Below, piece by piece: positions 41,817 through 50,511 of a stretch of 64,000 bases of DNA. The stretch's first letter is position 1, and each line of letters starts with the position of its first letter. The notes below the pieces were generated by a model. That model was not told the DNA's origin and made no database searches. It saw nothing but the letters and a program-made list of their open reading frames with translations. The position numbers were made by a program, and so were the translations under genes. Origin of the DNA: Bacillota bacterium (lineage in GTDB: Bacteria > Bacillota > Clostridia > Lachnospirales > Lachnospiraceae); assembly GCA_023390555.1 (NCBI GenBank), contig JAEWCQ010000007.1, positions 62,001 through 126,000 of the forward strand, read 5' to 3'.

Positions 41817-43961
41817 TTATTCATCTATCAGCTGAATGGAATAATTTATTTCGTAATTCAGATTTTTCAGGTACGCATCCTGCTTTCCATTATATTTTTC
41901 ATACATTGCCCGGTCGTATCCCCCAAGCCGGTAATAACTGTTACTGATATCCAGGTTCTTTTCTTTCAGATTGCTGCTTGCAAGCGCGGAAGAATTCAGT
42001 TCCAGATATTCCTCTATTTTCTTCTCCATTTCTTTCTGCTTCTGGGAATCATCTATCGTCTTGTTCTGCAGCCTTGCTTCTGCTGTCACATAGATTTTTT
42101 CCAGACATGCTCCATTTTCCTCCGTCATCTCATAACGAAGATGAATGCTGGAAAGTTCCACGGATTCTCCGGTGTCCATATGAAACTGATACTTATTCAG
42201 TTTGTTTTCCAAAAGCATGGCGGTAAGAAATGTTTCTTCATCGACAACTCCGACGCTGCTGAATGAAGATATGACATAATAACTTGAAATAACCGGCTTT
42301 CCGTCCTTATTACTGATTACCGGTATATAAAGAGTTTCCTGCTTGTTTGATGATTCGTTAATCACATTTCCAAGTGTCACTACTCCACTATTTTTCAATT
42401 CTTCCTGTCCCTCCGTCATCTGTTCCAAATAGGTTCCCACCGGAAGTTCCAGATTTTCATCCATATCGATCACAGAAGAGGCCGTTCCCTCGCTGACGTA
42501 CAGCAGCGTATTTCTTGAAAAAACTTCCTGCTTCTTGATATAATCCAGAAATTCCGTCAGTGCATCCTTGTCATCGAGTACACTTTTCGCGAATATCAAT
42601 GCTTTGACATGATTATAGTCCATGGTCCCCGGCTGATCCGAGTTTGCGGAAGCAAATGCCTCATACCAGCTTGTCTCTTTTACGGGAGCCGGTTTACTCT
42701 GCGTATCCTTGGCATTTTCATTTGCAATCTCAGACAGATTCTGGAAACTGAGTGTCAGACTGTAGCCCTGCTCATCTTCATCCAATGCAATGGCAAGCGG
42801 AAAGTTTCTCTTTTCCAGTTCCACACTGCTGCAGCCGGTCAATCCGCAGGTGGATAAAGAAAGAATCAGCAATGCAATCGTGCAGATCTTTGTCTTTTTC
42901 CGAAATGAAAGGAGCAGCGGAATCAGTATCAGAAACGGAACACCAAACAGAACCAGATATTGCCGATACTGTTCCACGGCAGCGGTAGAGACATAAAAAA
43001 CAGAAGCTGCTGCAAATGTCAGAATCATTGTTACCAGAACATAACGTTTATTGCCTTTTTTGGGTATCAGTTTTTTCAGGCACTCTGTTCCATAAAACAT
43101 ACCGCTGTTAATCAGGGCATACAAAGCAAAGAACCAGATTGCTACCATAAATGCATCCTGTCTTTCAAAAAATCCGCCCGGAATCTTGATCATACTCATC
43201 AGCGTGACGACCGGATAATCCATCGATGCAAGTGCGTTCTGTCCGAAAATACCAAGTGTAATCAGATAAATAGCGGCATTGAGCAGTGCAGATATGCCCA
43301 GTGCCTTCTTCGCACAATATACCGACTGATTCGGATGTTTTTCATAGGAAAATAAAAAGAGTACAAAGTAAATCAGCATATAGAACAGGAATACGATTCC
43401 GGTTCCCTCTAACATACGCTTCCAGCCGCAGGAAAGTACGGGCGTCCAGTAATCTGTGTTCACATCTTTTACGGCGAGCAGAAGCATCAGCAGCAACGGA
43501 ATCATTATGAACCAGAAAAGAATCTCATAAATTCTTGCCTTCCCTTCGATCCCGCCCATGATTCCATATCCACCCAGAAGCAGGATACAGGTGCAGATCA
43601 ATGTATAGGATTCATTTTTTAACAGCTGCATACTTACAAGTCTGCTCAGCAGAAACAGGACATAGCCGGCAAGCAGTACGCTGAACAAATAATACAGAAT
43701 CAGAATTACCCCGCTGGCGAAAGTTCCCCAGCTTTTTTTGATGTATTCCGGATAGCCCTCGTCCATCCGTTTTTGTACGTTCTTTATGATTCCCAGAAAC
43801 AGGTAAGCCGGAATCAATGCCAGAAAAATGCAGAAGATGCCGTCCCCGCCCGCAGTCTCCGCCAGTAAAGGCGGCAGGAGCAGAGAACTGACTCCTGTGA
43901 TATCATAAATCAGCAGCCTCGTTGTCTGTCTGCCGGATATTTTTCGATTATCAGAAAACAT
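41817..43961 (-). CDS. Fused GerAB-GerAC spore germination protein
   Basis: A 714-residue fusion of two normally separate germinant-receptor subunits. Residues 1-352 are a GerAB-type APC-superfamily permease with about ten membrane helices. Residues 353-377 read like the start of a GerAC lipoprotein: FRKKTK, a hydrophobic stretch (ICTIALLILSLS) and lipobox LTGC (Cys377). Residues 378-714 are GerAC-like (KRNFPLAIALDEDEQGY, VKALIFAKSVLDDKDALTEF, ending IQLIDE). No ATG or GTG lies between about residues 350 and 377, so a hidden second start is unlikely. The retained signal would place the GerAC part outside. It follows gerAA by eight bases. Confidence 0.9.
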   Translation of the reverse strand: MFSDNRKISGRQTTRLLIYDITGVSSLLLPPLLAETAGGDGIFCIFLALIPAYLFLGIIKNVQKRMDEGYPEYIKKSWGTFASGVILILYYLFSVLLAGYVLFLLSRLVSMQLLKNESYTLICTCILLLGGYGIMGGIEGKARIYEILFWFIMIPLLLMLLLAVKDVNTDYWTPVLSCGWKRMLEGTGIVFLFYMLIYFVLFLFSYEKHPNQSVYCAKKALGISALLNAAIYLITLGIFGQNALASMDYPVVTLMSMIKIPGGFFERQDAFMVAIWFFALYALINSGMFYGTECLKKLIPKKGNKRYVLVTMILTFAAASVFYVSTAAVEQYRQYLVLFGVPFLILIPLLLSFRKKTKICTIALLILSLSTCGLTGCSSVELEKRNFPLAIALDEDEQGYSLTLSFQNLSEIANENAKDTQSKPAPVKETSWYEAFASANSDQPGTMDYNHVKALIFAKSVLDDKDALTEFLDYIKKQEVFSRNTLLYVSEGTASSVIDMDENLELPVGTYLEQMTEGQEELKNSGVVTLGNVINESSNKQETLYIPVISNKDGKPVISSYYVISSFSSVGVVDEETFLTAMLLENKLNKYQFHMDTGESVELSSIHLRYEMTEENGACLEKIYVTAEARLQNKTIDDSQKQKEMEKKIEEYLELNSSALASSNLKEKNLDISNSYYRLGGYDRAMYEKYNGKQDAYLKNLNYEINYSIQLIDE

Positions 43962-43969
43962 CTCCTAGT

Positions 43970-45526
43970 CTACTCCTTTCGTTTCAAACGGATTCTTTCA
44001 TCTCTCTTTGCGAATATCGGACGGCGTTTTTGCAGAAAGGACGGATAGCGCAAAAGGGAATCCCGTTCATCCTCGTAATCGTTCAAATCTGCTCCGACAA
44101 AAGGCATCAGATACGGGATGCCAAAACTGCTTAAGCGCGACAGATGAATCAGCAGTCCCAGCAATGCCAGCAAAAAGCCGAAGAAACCAAGCCATGCGCA
44201 CATTCCGATAAATGCAAATTTTAACAAGCGGAATGCCGTGGCAAATTCTTCGTTTGGAATTGCAAAAGAGCAGAGGGCTGTAAATGCAACGATAATTACA
44301 ACAATCGGACTGACCAGATTTGCCTGAACCGCAGCCTGTCCGATAATCAGCCCTCCGACTATACCAATGGTGTTGCCCATTGCTCCCGGCAGCCTGACGC
44401 CAGCCTCCCGCAAAAGTTCAAATGATATTTCCATCAGGAGAACTTCGACCACACCCGGAAATGGAACCCCCTGTCTGGCGGCCGCAAAGGATAACAGCAA
44501 CGTAGTTGGTAATATCTGTGTATGAAAATTGCACACCACCAGATACAATCCCGGCAATGTCATCGCAAAAAAGGATGCAACATATCTTAACAGCCGTCCG
44601 AAAGAAGCGATCTCCCAACGGTTGTAATAGTCATCACTGGTCTGGATAAAGGAGTTGTAGTCGGTAGGCAGAATCAGCGCAACCGGGGAGTTGTCACAAA
44701 TCACAACAATTCTTCCTTCCAGTATCGACATTGCGGCACGGTCCGGCCGCTGCGTTGTCTGAAACTGCGGAAATGGAGAATACCACTTTTCCTCCGACAG
44801 CTGTTCCAAGATACCACTGTCCAGCACACCATCGATTTCAAACTTATCCAGACGCCGCATCACCTCATCCAGTACCTCTTTATGAATCAGATCATCGATA
44901 TAGACCAGATCCACATTTGTCTTGGAACGGACACCGATCTTAATCTCCTTTACCTTCACATTTGGCGTACGGATTCTTTTTCGAATCAATGCAGTATTGG
45001 ATTTTACGGAATCCGTAAATCCCTCATTGGAACCACGGATTACCTTTTCGGAGGTGGTTTCCGTGATGCTCATACGCGGATAGCCCTTATCTGGTATCTT
45101 CAGTGCCTGGTCATAGCCGTCAATAAACAGGATCATGTCACCGGTCAGCATTCCGTCCGCGGCTTCTTCCATTGTAGGGAACGGCGTTGCGTCCGATAAC
45201 CCCAGTGCATTTTCCTTTAATCTTTTACAGATCTCATCATCACTGCGATTGCTTAGATCATTCAAGAGCTTTCCGACCATGGATTCCTCAAAAATCGCAG
45301 AACCACCCGTAACCTCTATGTAGGCAACCATGCAGCCTATTTTCTGATTTTTTCCCAATTTCATCTCGCGCATCTTAATATCTGCACAATCTGCGAAGAT
45401 CTGCTTATACACCGCAATATTCTCCTGCAAATTCAGGGAAACGGGTGTCTTATTCTGCTGCGCACCTGCTGTCTGTGTATTTGTCGTCTGCGCATTGATA
45501 TCCTTCTGTTTCTCACAACCGTTCAT
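43970..45526 (-). CDS. GerAA-type spore germination protein
   Basis: A 518-residue germinant-receptor A subunit. The N-terminal half is soluble (CADIKMREMKLG, GSAIFEESMVGKLLNDLSNR, MLTGDMILFIDGYDQALKI, RGSNEGFTDSVKSNTALIRKR). The C-terminal half has the family membrane domain (SFFAMTLPGLYLVVCNFHTQ, VLLMEISFELLREAGVRLPG, IGIVGGLIIGQAAVQANLVS) and a basic tail. With the GerAB-GerAC fusion it would form an inner-membrane spore receptor for a nutrient; the ligand is not predictable. AGGAGAG stands before the ATG. Confidence 0.94.
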   Translation of the reverse strand: MNGCEKQKDINAQTTNTQTAGAQQNKTPVSLNLQENIAVYKQIFADCADIKMREMKLGKNQKIGCMVAYIEVTGGSAIFEESMVGKLLNDLSNRSDDEICKRLKENALGLSDATPFPTMEEAADGMLTGDMILFIDGYDQALKIPDKGYPRMSITETTSEKVIRGSNEGFTDSVKSNTALIRKRIRTPNVKVKEIKIGVRSKTNVDLVYIDDLIHKEVLDEVMRRLDKFEIDGVLDSGILEQLSEEKWYSPFPQFQTTQRPDRAAMSILEGRIVVICDNSPVALILPTDYNSFIQTSDDYYNRWEIASFGRLLRYVASFFAMTLPGLYLVVCNFHTQILPTTLLLSFAAARQGVPFPGVVEVLLMEISFELLREAGVRLPGAMGNTIGIVGGLIIGQAAVQANLVSPIVVIIVAFTALCSFAIPNEEFATAFRLLKFAFIGMCAWLGFFGFLLALLGLLIHLSRLSSFGIPYLMPFVGADLNDYEDERDSLLRYPSFLQKRRPIFAKRDERIRLKRKE

Positions 45527-45603
45527 ATTTCTCTCCTAATATCTCCTCGCATCTCCAACTGAAATGCGTGTGTGTTCTGTTCTGACAGGGTCTATCTGGG
45601 AAT

Positions 45604-45631
45604 AAAAAAGGAACAGATGTCAATCTGTCCC
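45604..45631 (-). terminator. Intrinsic terminator after the GntR gene
   Basis: GGGACAGAT-tgac-ATCTGTTCC on the minus strand, followed by T6. It ends the ispE-gntR unit. Confidence 0.85.
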
Positions 45632-45671
45632 TCTTATGATTTCCTTATTTTGTTAAATTATGCATTCTTAT

Positions 45672-46346
45672 TTATTCCTGCTCCTGAATCATCTGCTTGA
45701 CTGCTTCTGCCTGATTGCTCACGTGATTCCTCATGACCGATGTCACAAAATCCTTATCTTTCCTGCGAATTCCCTCCACCAGACTTTGATGCTCCCGTAT
45801 CAGAACCGGGTAATTCCTGTCGTCTTTCAGATATTCTACCCGATAACGGTACATCTGCTCTCTCAGGTTATTCAGCATGTTGATCAGCTTTGTATTCCCT
45901 GTTGCCTGATAGATCATATCATGAAATTCCACATCTGCCAGTGCAATCTTCTTTACGTTTCCAGACTGAATACAGTTTTCGAAGTTTCTTCTTGCCACCT
46001 GAAGCTGCCGGAACTGCTCTTCTGTGATTTCCTCACAGGCAAGCTGAACCGCAAGTTCATCCAGCGCTCCGCGTATCACGAGAACATCTTCCATATCCTT
46101 TTCCGTCATCTTCGCGACCTCAGCACCTTTTCTCGGTACCGTAACGGCGAGTCCTTCCTGCTCCAGCATTCGAATTGCCTCCCGGATCGGCGTCCGGCTG
46201 ACTCCAAGTCTTGCTGCCAGCTGTAATTCCATCAGACGCTCTCCGGGTTTTAATTCTCCTTTTAAAATCGCCTCTCGCAGCGTATTAAATACAACATCCC
46301 GCAGCGGAAGATAGGCATCCATATTCAATTCCAAATTATCAGTCAT
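45672..46346 (-). CDS. GntR-family transcription regulator, FadR/FCD type
   Basis: A 224-residue regulator. The winged helix at 10-75 has LREAILKGELKPGERLMELQLAARLGVSRTPIREAIRMLEQEGL. The C-terminal FCD domain supplies Asp and His metal or ligand residues (ADVEFHDMIYQATGN, LIREHQSLVEGI, VMRNHVSNQAEAV). FCD regulators usually respond to small organic acids; the target is not evident. ATG 46346 is preferred since AAGGAAGG stands eight bases upstream. It starts 15 bases after the ispE stop and is probably cotranscribed with it. Confidence 0.92.
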   Translation of the reverse strand: MTDNLELNMDAYLPLRDVVFNTLREAILKGELKPGERLMELQLAARLGVSRTPIREAIRMLEQEGLAVTVPRKGAEVAKMTEKDMEDVLVIRGALDELAVQLACEEITEEQFRQLQVARRNFENCIQSGNVKKIALADVEFHDMIYQATGNTKLINMLNNLREQMYRYRVEYLKDDRNYPVLIREHQSLVEGIRRKDKDFVTSVMRNHVSNQAEAVKQMIQEQE

Positions 46347-46361
46347 CGCTTTCACCTTCCT

Positions 46362-47237
46362 TTATCCTCTTCGGTTATTATAGATATCGGTAACAAAGAC
46401 CTGTTTCGCCAATTTCTGTTTTCTGATTTTTTCAGCCGCTTTTTTTGCATCCGCCATAGATTCATAAAGACCAAAAACCGTGGGGCCGCTCCCACTCATC
46501 AGCGCATTGAGCGCTCCGTGTTCACACATACATTTTTTGATTTCAGCAATCTCCGGATGGATGGGAATCGTGACCGTTTCAAGGATATTTCCCATATCTG
46601 TGGCAATTGCCCGAAGATCTTTCTTCTCAATATCTGAAAGGAGCCGGTCGATATCGGGATGACCGGAAACTTCCGCAAGATTCAGATGCTCATAGACGTA
46701 TCTCGTAGAAACACTGATCTGCGGTTTTGCAATCAGAACAGGGCATTTTACCATCGGAGGCAACGGAGTCAGTTTCTCGCCGATGCCCTCTGCCAATGCA
46801 GTTCCCCGCATGATACAGTACGGCACATCTGCACCGAGCTTTACGCCTCTTTCCATCAATTCCTTTTTTGAAAGTCCCAGACGAAACAGCTCATTCATTC
46901 CAAACAGAACCGCTGCCGCATCGGTACTTCCACCTGCCATACCGGCCGCAACCGGAATGTGTTTTTTTAACAGAATCGAAACTCCTTGCGTCAGCTTGAA
47001 TTCTTCCTGCATCATTTCAGCTGCCCGATAAGCAAGATTGTGGTTATCAACCGGAAGAAACGGCAGATTTGTCCGCAGGGTAATTCCGGCTTCCTTCGCT
47101 TTTCGGATATCCAGCTGATCAAACAGATGAATTGTCTGCATGACCATACGTACCTCATGATACCCGTCTTCCCTGCGTCTGACGACATCCAGACCAAGAT
47201 TTATTTTTGCCAATGCTTTTACTGCTATTTTATCCAT
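46362..47237 (-). CDS. ispE: 4-diphosphocytidyl-2-C-methyl-D-erythritol kinase
   Basis: A 291-residue GHMP kinase for the fourth step of the MEP isoprenoid pathway. Motifs: VKALAKINLGLDVVRRREDGYHEV, the ATP loop VAAGMAGGSTDAAAVLFGMN, GADVPYCIMRGTALAEGIGE and GALNALMSGSGPTVFGLY. Start 47237 has AGGAG seven bases upstream and gives the family N-terminus. It is paired with a downstream GntR regulator, an order seen in other Clostridia. Confidence 0.95.
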   Translation of the reverse strand: MDKIAVKALAKINLGLDVVRRREDGYHEVRMVMQTIHLFDQLDIRKAKEAGITLRTNLPFLPVDNHNLAYRAAEMMQEEFKLTQGVSILLKKHIPVAAGMAGGSTDAAAVLFGMNELFRLGLSKKELMERGVKLGADVPYCIMRGTALAEGIGEKLTPLPPMVKCPVLIAKPQISVSTRYVYEHLNLAEVSGHPDIDRLLSDIEKKDLRAIATDMGNILETVTIPIHPEIAEIKKCMCEHGALNALMSGSGPTVFGLYESMADAKKAAEKIRKQKLAKQVFVTDIYNNRRG

Positions 47238-47313
47238 TCGTACTCTCCTGAATTTTGTATACATTATACATTTTTATACTAACATTATTTCCGAAAATGT
47301 CAATTTCATATTC

Positions 47314-47340
47314 TAAAGTTATTCTTATATTTTCCGATAT
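47314..47340 (+). promoter_or_regulatory. Sigma-28 (SigD/FliA)-type promoter
   Basis: TAAA-16-CCGATAT matches the motility sigma factor consensus (TAAA, spacer of about 15, GCCGATAT). It lies 59 bases before the start codon at 47400. Confidence 0.65.
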
Positions 47341-47399
47341 ATAATATAAGCCCGGCAGGGATCGCCGGTATAACCGCACAGACCAAGGAGGGTTCTTAT

Positions 47400-48011
47400 A
47401 TGGCTATTTCATCAATTGGCTCATATGCTGCCGGAAATTCTATGAGCAGCATTTCCAACACTGCTTCATCCAAAAAACAAACTTCAGATTCCGCTGCCGC
47501 TACTGTTTCTTCTTCCGAATCCACAGGTGTCGTATATGAAAAAAGTTCTGAGAGCAGTACAACATCCACGACTACCGACTATGCAGCAAAAAATTCTGCA
47601 CTGATTGCCCAGCTCAAATCCGATTCGGACAACCGGATTGCCCAGCTCAAAAGCATTGTCACCCAGATGATGAACGGACAGGGAACCGCAATCGGAACTG
47701 CAGATGACATCTGGAAATTCCTCGCCAGCGGTAATTATACCGTGTCGGAAGCAGCAAAAGCGCAGGCACAGGCGGATATTGCAGAGGACGGTTACTGGGG
47801 TGTGGAACAGACATCGGACCGTATTGTTGATTTTGCAAAGGCTCTGTCCGGCAATGATTCTTCCAAGGCAGAAGAACTGTTGGATGCTTTTAAAAAAGGC
47901 TTTGAAGATGCAACGAAAACCTGGGGAACAACTCTTCCGGATATCTCACAGCGCACCTATGACTCCGTTGTTGAGAAATTCCAAAAATGGATGAACGGAG
48001 AAGACAATTAA
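47400..48011 (+). CDS. Signal-less Ser-rich protein under a sigma-28-type promoter
   Basis: A 203-residue protein without a Sec signal or membrane helix. Residues 1-60 are Ser/Thr/Ala-rich and disordered (MAISSIGSYAAGNSMSSISN). Residues 65-203 are predicted helical, with IAQLKSDSDNRIAQLKSIVT, AAKAQAQADIAEDGYWGVEQ, SDRIVDFAKALSGNDSSKAE and LPDISQRTYDSVVEKFQKW. GGAGG lies upstream of the ATG. The promoter and disordered N-terminus recall proteins coexpressed with or exported by flagella. I recall similar unnamed proteins in motile Clostridia but cannot verify that. The function is unknown. Confidence 0.78.
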   Translation: MAISSIGSYAAGNSMSSISNTASSKKQTSDSAAATVSSSESTGVVYEKSSESSTTSTTTDYAAKNSALIAQLKSDSDNRIAQLKSIVTQMMNGQGTAIGTADDIWKFLASGNYTVSEAAKAQAQADIAEDGYWGVEQTSDRIVDFAKALSGNDSSKAEELLDAFKKGFEDATKTWGTTLPDISQRTYDSVVEKFQKWMNGEDN

Positions 48012-48028
48012 GATACGGAATCATTCAC

Positions 48029-48074
48029 AATATCCGGCCGAACCGGCAGTTATTTTGCCGATTGGCCGGATATT
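48029..48074. terminator. Bidirectional terminator
   Basis: AATATCCGGCC pairs perfectly with GGCCGGATATT, with an inner CGGCA/TGCCG stem. It separates two convergent genes. Confidence 0.88.
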
Positions 48075-48734
48075 TTAACCATTCATTTCTCTGGTCTGCT
48101 GTTCCTCTTTTTCCTTCAGGATTGCCTCATTCAGAGAAAGCATCTTGGCATCCAGCATAGATACGAATTCCGCACATTCCCGCAAATCTTCGCTGATATA
48201 ATCCGGCGCATTCCCTTCAAATTTATAATATATTTTATGTTCCAGACTTGCCCAGAAATCCATGGCCATCGTCCGGATCTGGATTTCCACTTTCGTATCT
48301 ACCACTCTGTCGGAGAGAAAAATCGGTACGGTCACAAGCATATGATAGCTTTTGTAGCCGCTTTCCTTCGGATGTTTGATATAGTCCTTCAGCGATACGA
48401 CGGTCAGATCATTCTGCTTTCCGATCATCTCGGCCATTCGATATATATCGGATGTGAAAGAACAGACAATGCGAATTCCGGCGATATCATTGACATAATT
48501 TACCATGTTGTCGATTGTACTTTCATAGCCATAGCGCTTTAATTTCTTCACAATACTTTCCGGTGACTTGATTCTTTTTTTTATGTATTCAATCGGATTA
48601 TATTGATGTACATGCTGAAATTCGTCATTTAAGATCTCCAGCTTCGTGCCGACTTCCTTTAATGCCGAGTTATACAAGAAAATAACTGTCTTCCAGCTAT
48701 CAATTCCCTCATTTAATTCATTACTCAGTTCCAT
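48075..48734 (-). CDS. Small alarmone synthetase (RelQ/YjbM-like GTP pyrophosphokinase)
   Basis: A 219-residue single-domain (p)ppGpp synthetase without hydrolase or regulatory domains. Core motifs: EYIKKRIKSPESIVKKLKRYG (ATP binding), VNYVNDIAGIRIVCSFTSDIY, DYIKHPKESGYKSYHMLV (GTP-binding G-loop) and VEIQIRTMAMDFWASLEHKI (catalytic Glu in EIQIRT). It makes alarmone from ATP and GDP or GTP under stress, probably controlled at transcription. GGAGG stands before the ATG. Confidence 0.94.
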   Translation of the reverse strand: MELSNELNEGIDSWKTVIFLYNSALKEVGTKLEILNDEFQHVHQYNPIEYIKKRIKSPESIVKKLKRYGYESTIDNMVNYVNDIAGIRIVCSFTSDIYRMAEMIGKQNDLTVVSLKDYIKHPKESGYKSYHMLVTVPIFLSDRVVDTKVEIQIRTMAMDFWASLEHKIYYKFEGNAPDYISEDLRECAEFVSMLDAKMLSLNEAILKEKEEQQTREMNG

Positions 48735-48829
48735 GTTCCCTCCATATGAAGTTCTTCTACACCCTATTCCTTAAAATTTGCCTTCCTAGTATCTTATGCA
48801 AAAAAAGGTATCATATAACCAATAGTTTG

Positions 48830-48838
48830 ATTATATCA
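48830..48838 (-). promoter_or_regulatory. Extended -10 promoter of the alarmone synthetase gene
   Basis: TGA-TATAAT on the minus strand, about 95 bases before the start codon; no good -35 is visible. Confidence 0.5.
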
Positions 48839-48903
48839 CACCCTTTGTGAATATTGTTGCTTATTATGTTAATTTTAATGAATTTTTAACAATTATGCAC
48901 AAA

Positions 48904-49425
48904 TCAAATCGATTCAATGAAACCGTGTTTTTTTAACTTCTCTTCAATGGTATGAAGTATCTGCTCGGTGTCCGCTTCCACCGTATGAAAATGCCGTCCT
49001 CCGGTCAGTGTCATCAGAGACTGCGACCTGCTGCTTTTTATTTTATCCATAAATTCATCCACGTCCTGGCGATTCTTCAGAATCAGATCACAGCTCATCT
49101 GCCCGTATACATCATGTTCCACGACCACATCCAGAACCTTTCCGCCGCAGTCCACAATCGTATACAATTCATCCCGCATCTGTTCATTCGTGTGATAGAC
49201 TGCCATGGTGCGCCGGACACTTTTATTTTCCACAATCGGATGATACAGCATATATCCCTTATTCGTGCTCAAAATATTTTTGTCCACAGCACGCAGCAGT
49301 GCAATATCCTGTACGACAACCTGTCTGCTGACTCCCATCAGCTTCGCCAGTTCTGAGCCGGATACCGGATTCTGGCTTTGATTAAGTAATTCTACAATCT
49401 TTTCCCTTCTCAACTCGCCTTCCAT
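48904..49425 (-). CDS. niaR: NiaR-type niacin-responsive repressor
   Basis: A 173-residue repressor with an N-terminal HTH_11 domain (RREKIVELLNQSQNPVSGSE, LAKLMGVSRQVVVQDIALLR) and a C-terminal 3H ligand domain named for three conserved histidines; those seen here are in VVVEHDVYGQ and GGRHFHTVEA. NiaR represses NAD synthesis or niacin uptake genes when niacin is present. No such target gene is in the window. Start 49425 leaves seven bases after the upstream gene and gives the family N-terminus. Confidence 0.92.
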   Translation of the reverse strand: MEGELRREKIVELLNQSQNPVSGSELAKLMGVSRQVVVQDIALLRAVDKNILSTNKGYMLYHPIVENKSVRRTMAVYHTNEQMRDELYTIVDCGGKVLDVVVEHDVYGQMSCDLILKNRQDVDEFMDKIKSSRSQSLMTLTGGRHFHTVEADTEQILHTIEEKLKKHGFIESI

Positions 49426-49432
49426 CAAATAC

Positions 49433-49699
49433 CTACCCTTCTTCAATCACATGGATTTCCAGATAATCAAAATCTATCTCATCAACGAAACTGTCCTGAT
49501 AGAATCTTGCCTTTGCATGCCTTTGGAACTCCTGCACCGTATGCTCCAGCCAGATCGGTTTACTCAGGTCAAACTCATAGCATACCTCTTCCAGTGCACG
49601 AAACACTTTATGTGTGCGGGTATCTTCCGAGTCATCCTCAATCACCGTATCACGAAGCATATGATTTTCCTTAAATTCTTTTGCCCATAAGCGAAACAT
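49433..49699 (-). CDS. Small conserved protein of unknown function
   Basis: An 88-residue acidic soluble protein: FRLWAKEFKENHMLRDTVIE, then THKVFRALEEVCYEFDLSKP and a C-terminal DSFVDEIDFDYLEIHVIEEG. I recall near-identical small proteins in other Lachnospiraceae beside the same methyltransferase and repressor genes, but no function. It lies between the rRNA methyltransferase (15 bases) and niaR (7 bases) and is probably part of the dnaE-pfkA transcription unit. AAGGAAG precedes the ATG. Confidence 0.8.
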   Translation of the reverse strand: MFRLWAKEFKENHMLRDTVIEDDSEDTRTHKVFRALEEVCYEFDLSKPIWLEHTVQEFQRHAKARFYQDSFVDEIDFDYLEIHVIEEG

Positions 49700-49714
49700 A
49701 AATTCTTCCTTTTC

Positions 49715-50503
49715 TTAAATATTTTTCGGTGCTCTTCTCTGCCGGTTCACTTCATACATCAGCAGCGTTGCTGCAATTGACGCGTTGAGGGATTCCACCT
49801 GACCTTCCATCGGAATGCGGATATAACAATCCGCCGCCTCTGCAATCTCCTCACTCAGACCGTTTCCTTCATTTCCAATCAAAAAACCGCAGGCCCTCCG
49901 GTAATCCGGTTCGTCATACGACATTGTTCCCTTTAAATGAGCAGCGTACAATTGCACGCCTTCTTCCTGAAGTTCACGTAAAGCCCCCGGCAGATCGTCC
50001 GTAATAAAAAACGGAACACGGTAAATGCTGCCCATCGTTGAGCGGATTGTCTTTGGATTATAAATATCGACCGTCGTGCGGTTTAAGAGAATTCCGGAAA
50101 TACCGGCCCCTTCTCCCGTACGAAGCATTGTACCGAGGTTGCCTGGGTCCTGAATGCTCTCCAGAATCAAAAGATGTGTCTTCTCGCCTCTGTACAGATC
50201 TCCAAGTATATAGTGGGGCATCTTCATCAGACACAAAACGCCCTGCGGCGTCTGCGTATCGGATACCGACTTAAATATCTGGTCAGAAAGCACCTCATAG
50301 GATATGCCTTCGAGCATCCGGTTATTCTCCGGTGATGCAAGAAAACTTTCGGATACATAGACCTGATGCATCATTTCCCTCGGCGCTTCGGAAAACATCT
50401 TCTTCCCCTCTACCACAAAAAGCCCTTGATCTTTCCGGGCTTTTGCTTTCTTAGTCAACTGTATTAAATTTTTTACCTGTGTATTGCTGTTACTGGTAAT
50501 CAT
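49715..50503 (-). CDS. TrmH/SpoU-family RNA 2'-O-methyltransferase
   Basis: A 262-residue SPOUT methyltransferase. An N-terminal L30e-like RNA-binding domain (SNSNTQVKNLIQLTKKAKAR, GLFVVEGKKMFSEAP) is followed by the knotted domain with motifs DPGNLGTMLRTGEGAG, FLIGNEGNGLSEEI and MEGQVESLNASIAATLLMYE. It likely methylates a ribose in 23S rRNA; the exact site is not predictable. The start has no clear ribosome site and lies eight bases after the pfkA stop, so translation is probably coupled. A GTG three codons upstream overlaps the pfkA stop. Confidence 0.92.
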   Translation of the reverse strand: MITSNSNTQVKNLIQLTKKAKARKDQGLFVVEGKKMFSEAPREMMHQVYVSESFLASPENNRMLEGISYEVLSDQIFKSVSDTQTPQGVLCLMKMPHYILGDLYRGEKTHLLILESIQDPGNLGTMLRTGEGAGISGILLNRTTVDIYNPKTIRSTMGSIYRVPFFITDDLPGALRELQEEGVQLYAAHLKGTMSYDEPDYRRACGFLIGNEGNGLSEEIAEAADCYIRIPMEGQVESLNASIAATLLMYEVNRQRRAPKNI

Positions 50504-50511
50504 AGCACACA

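Noticed and set aside
45527..45600. Possible forespore-sigma promoter before gerAA
   Set aside because: GCAT and ATATTA-like elements exist, but the spacing is off and the start would fall on the ribosome site.
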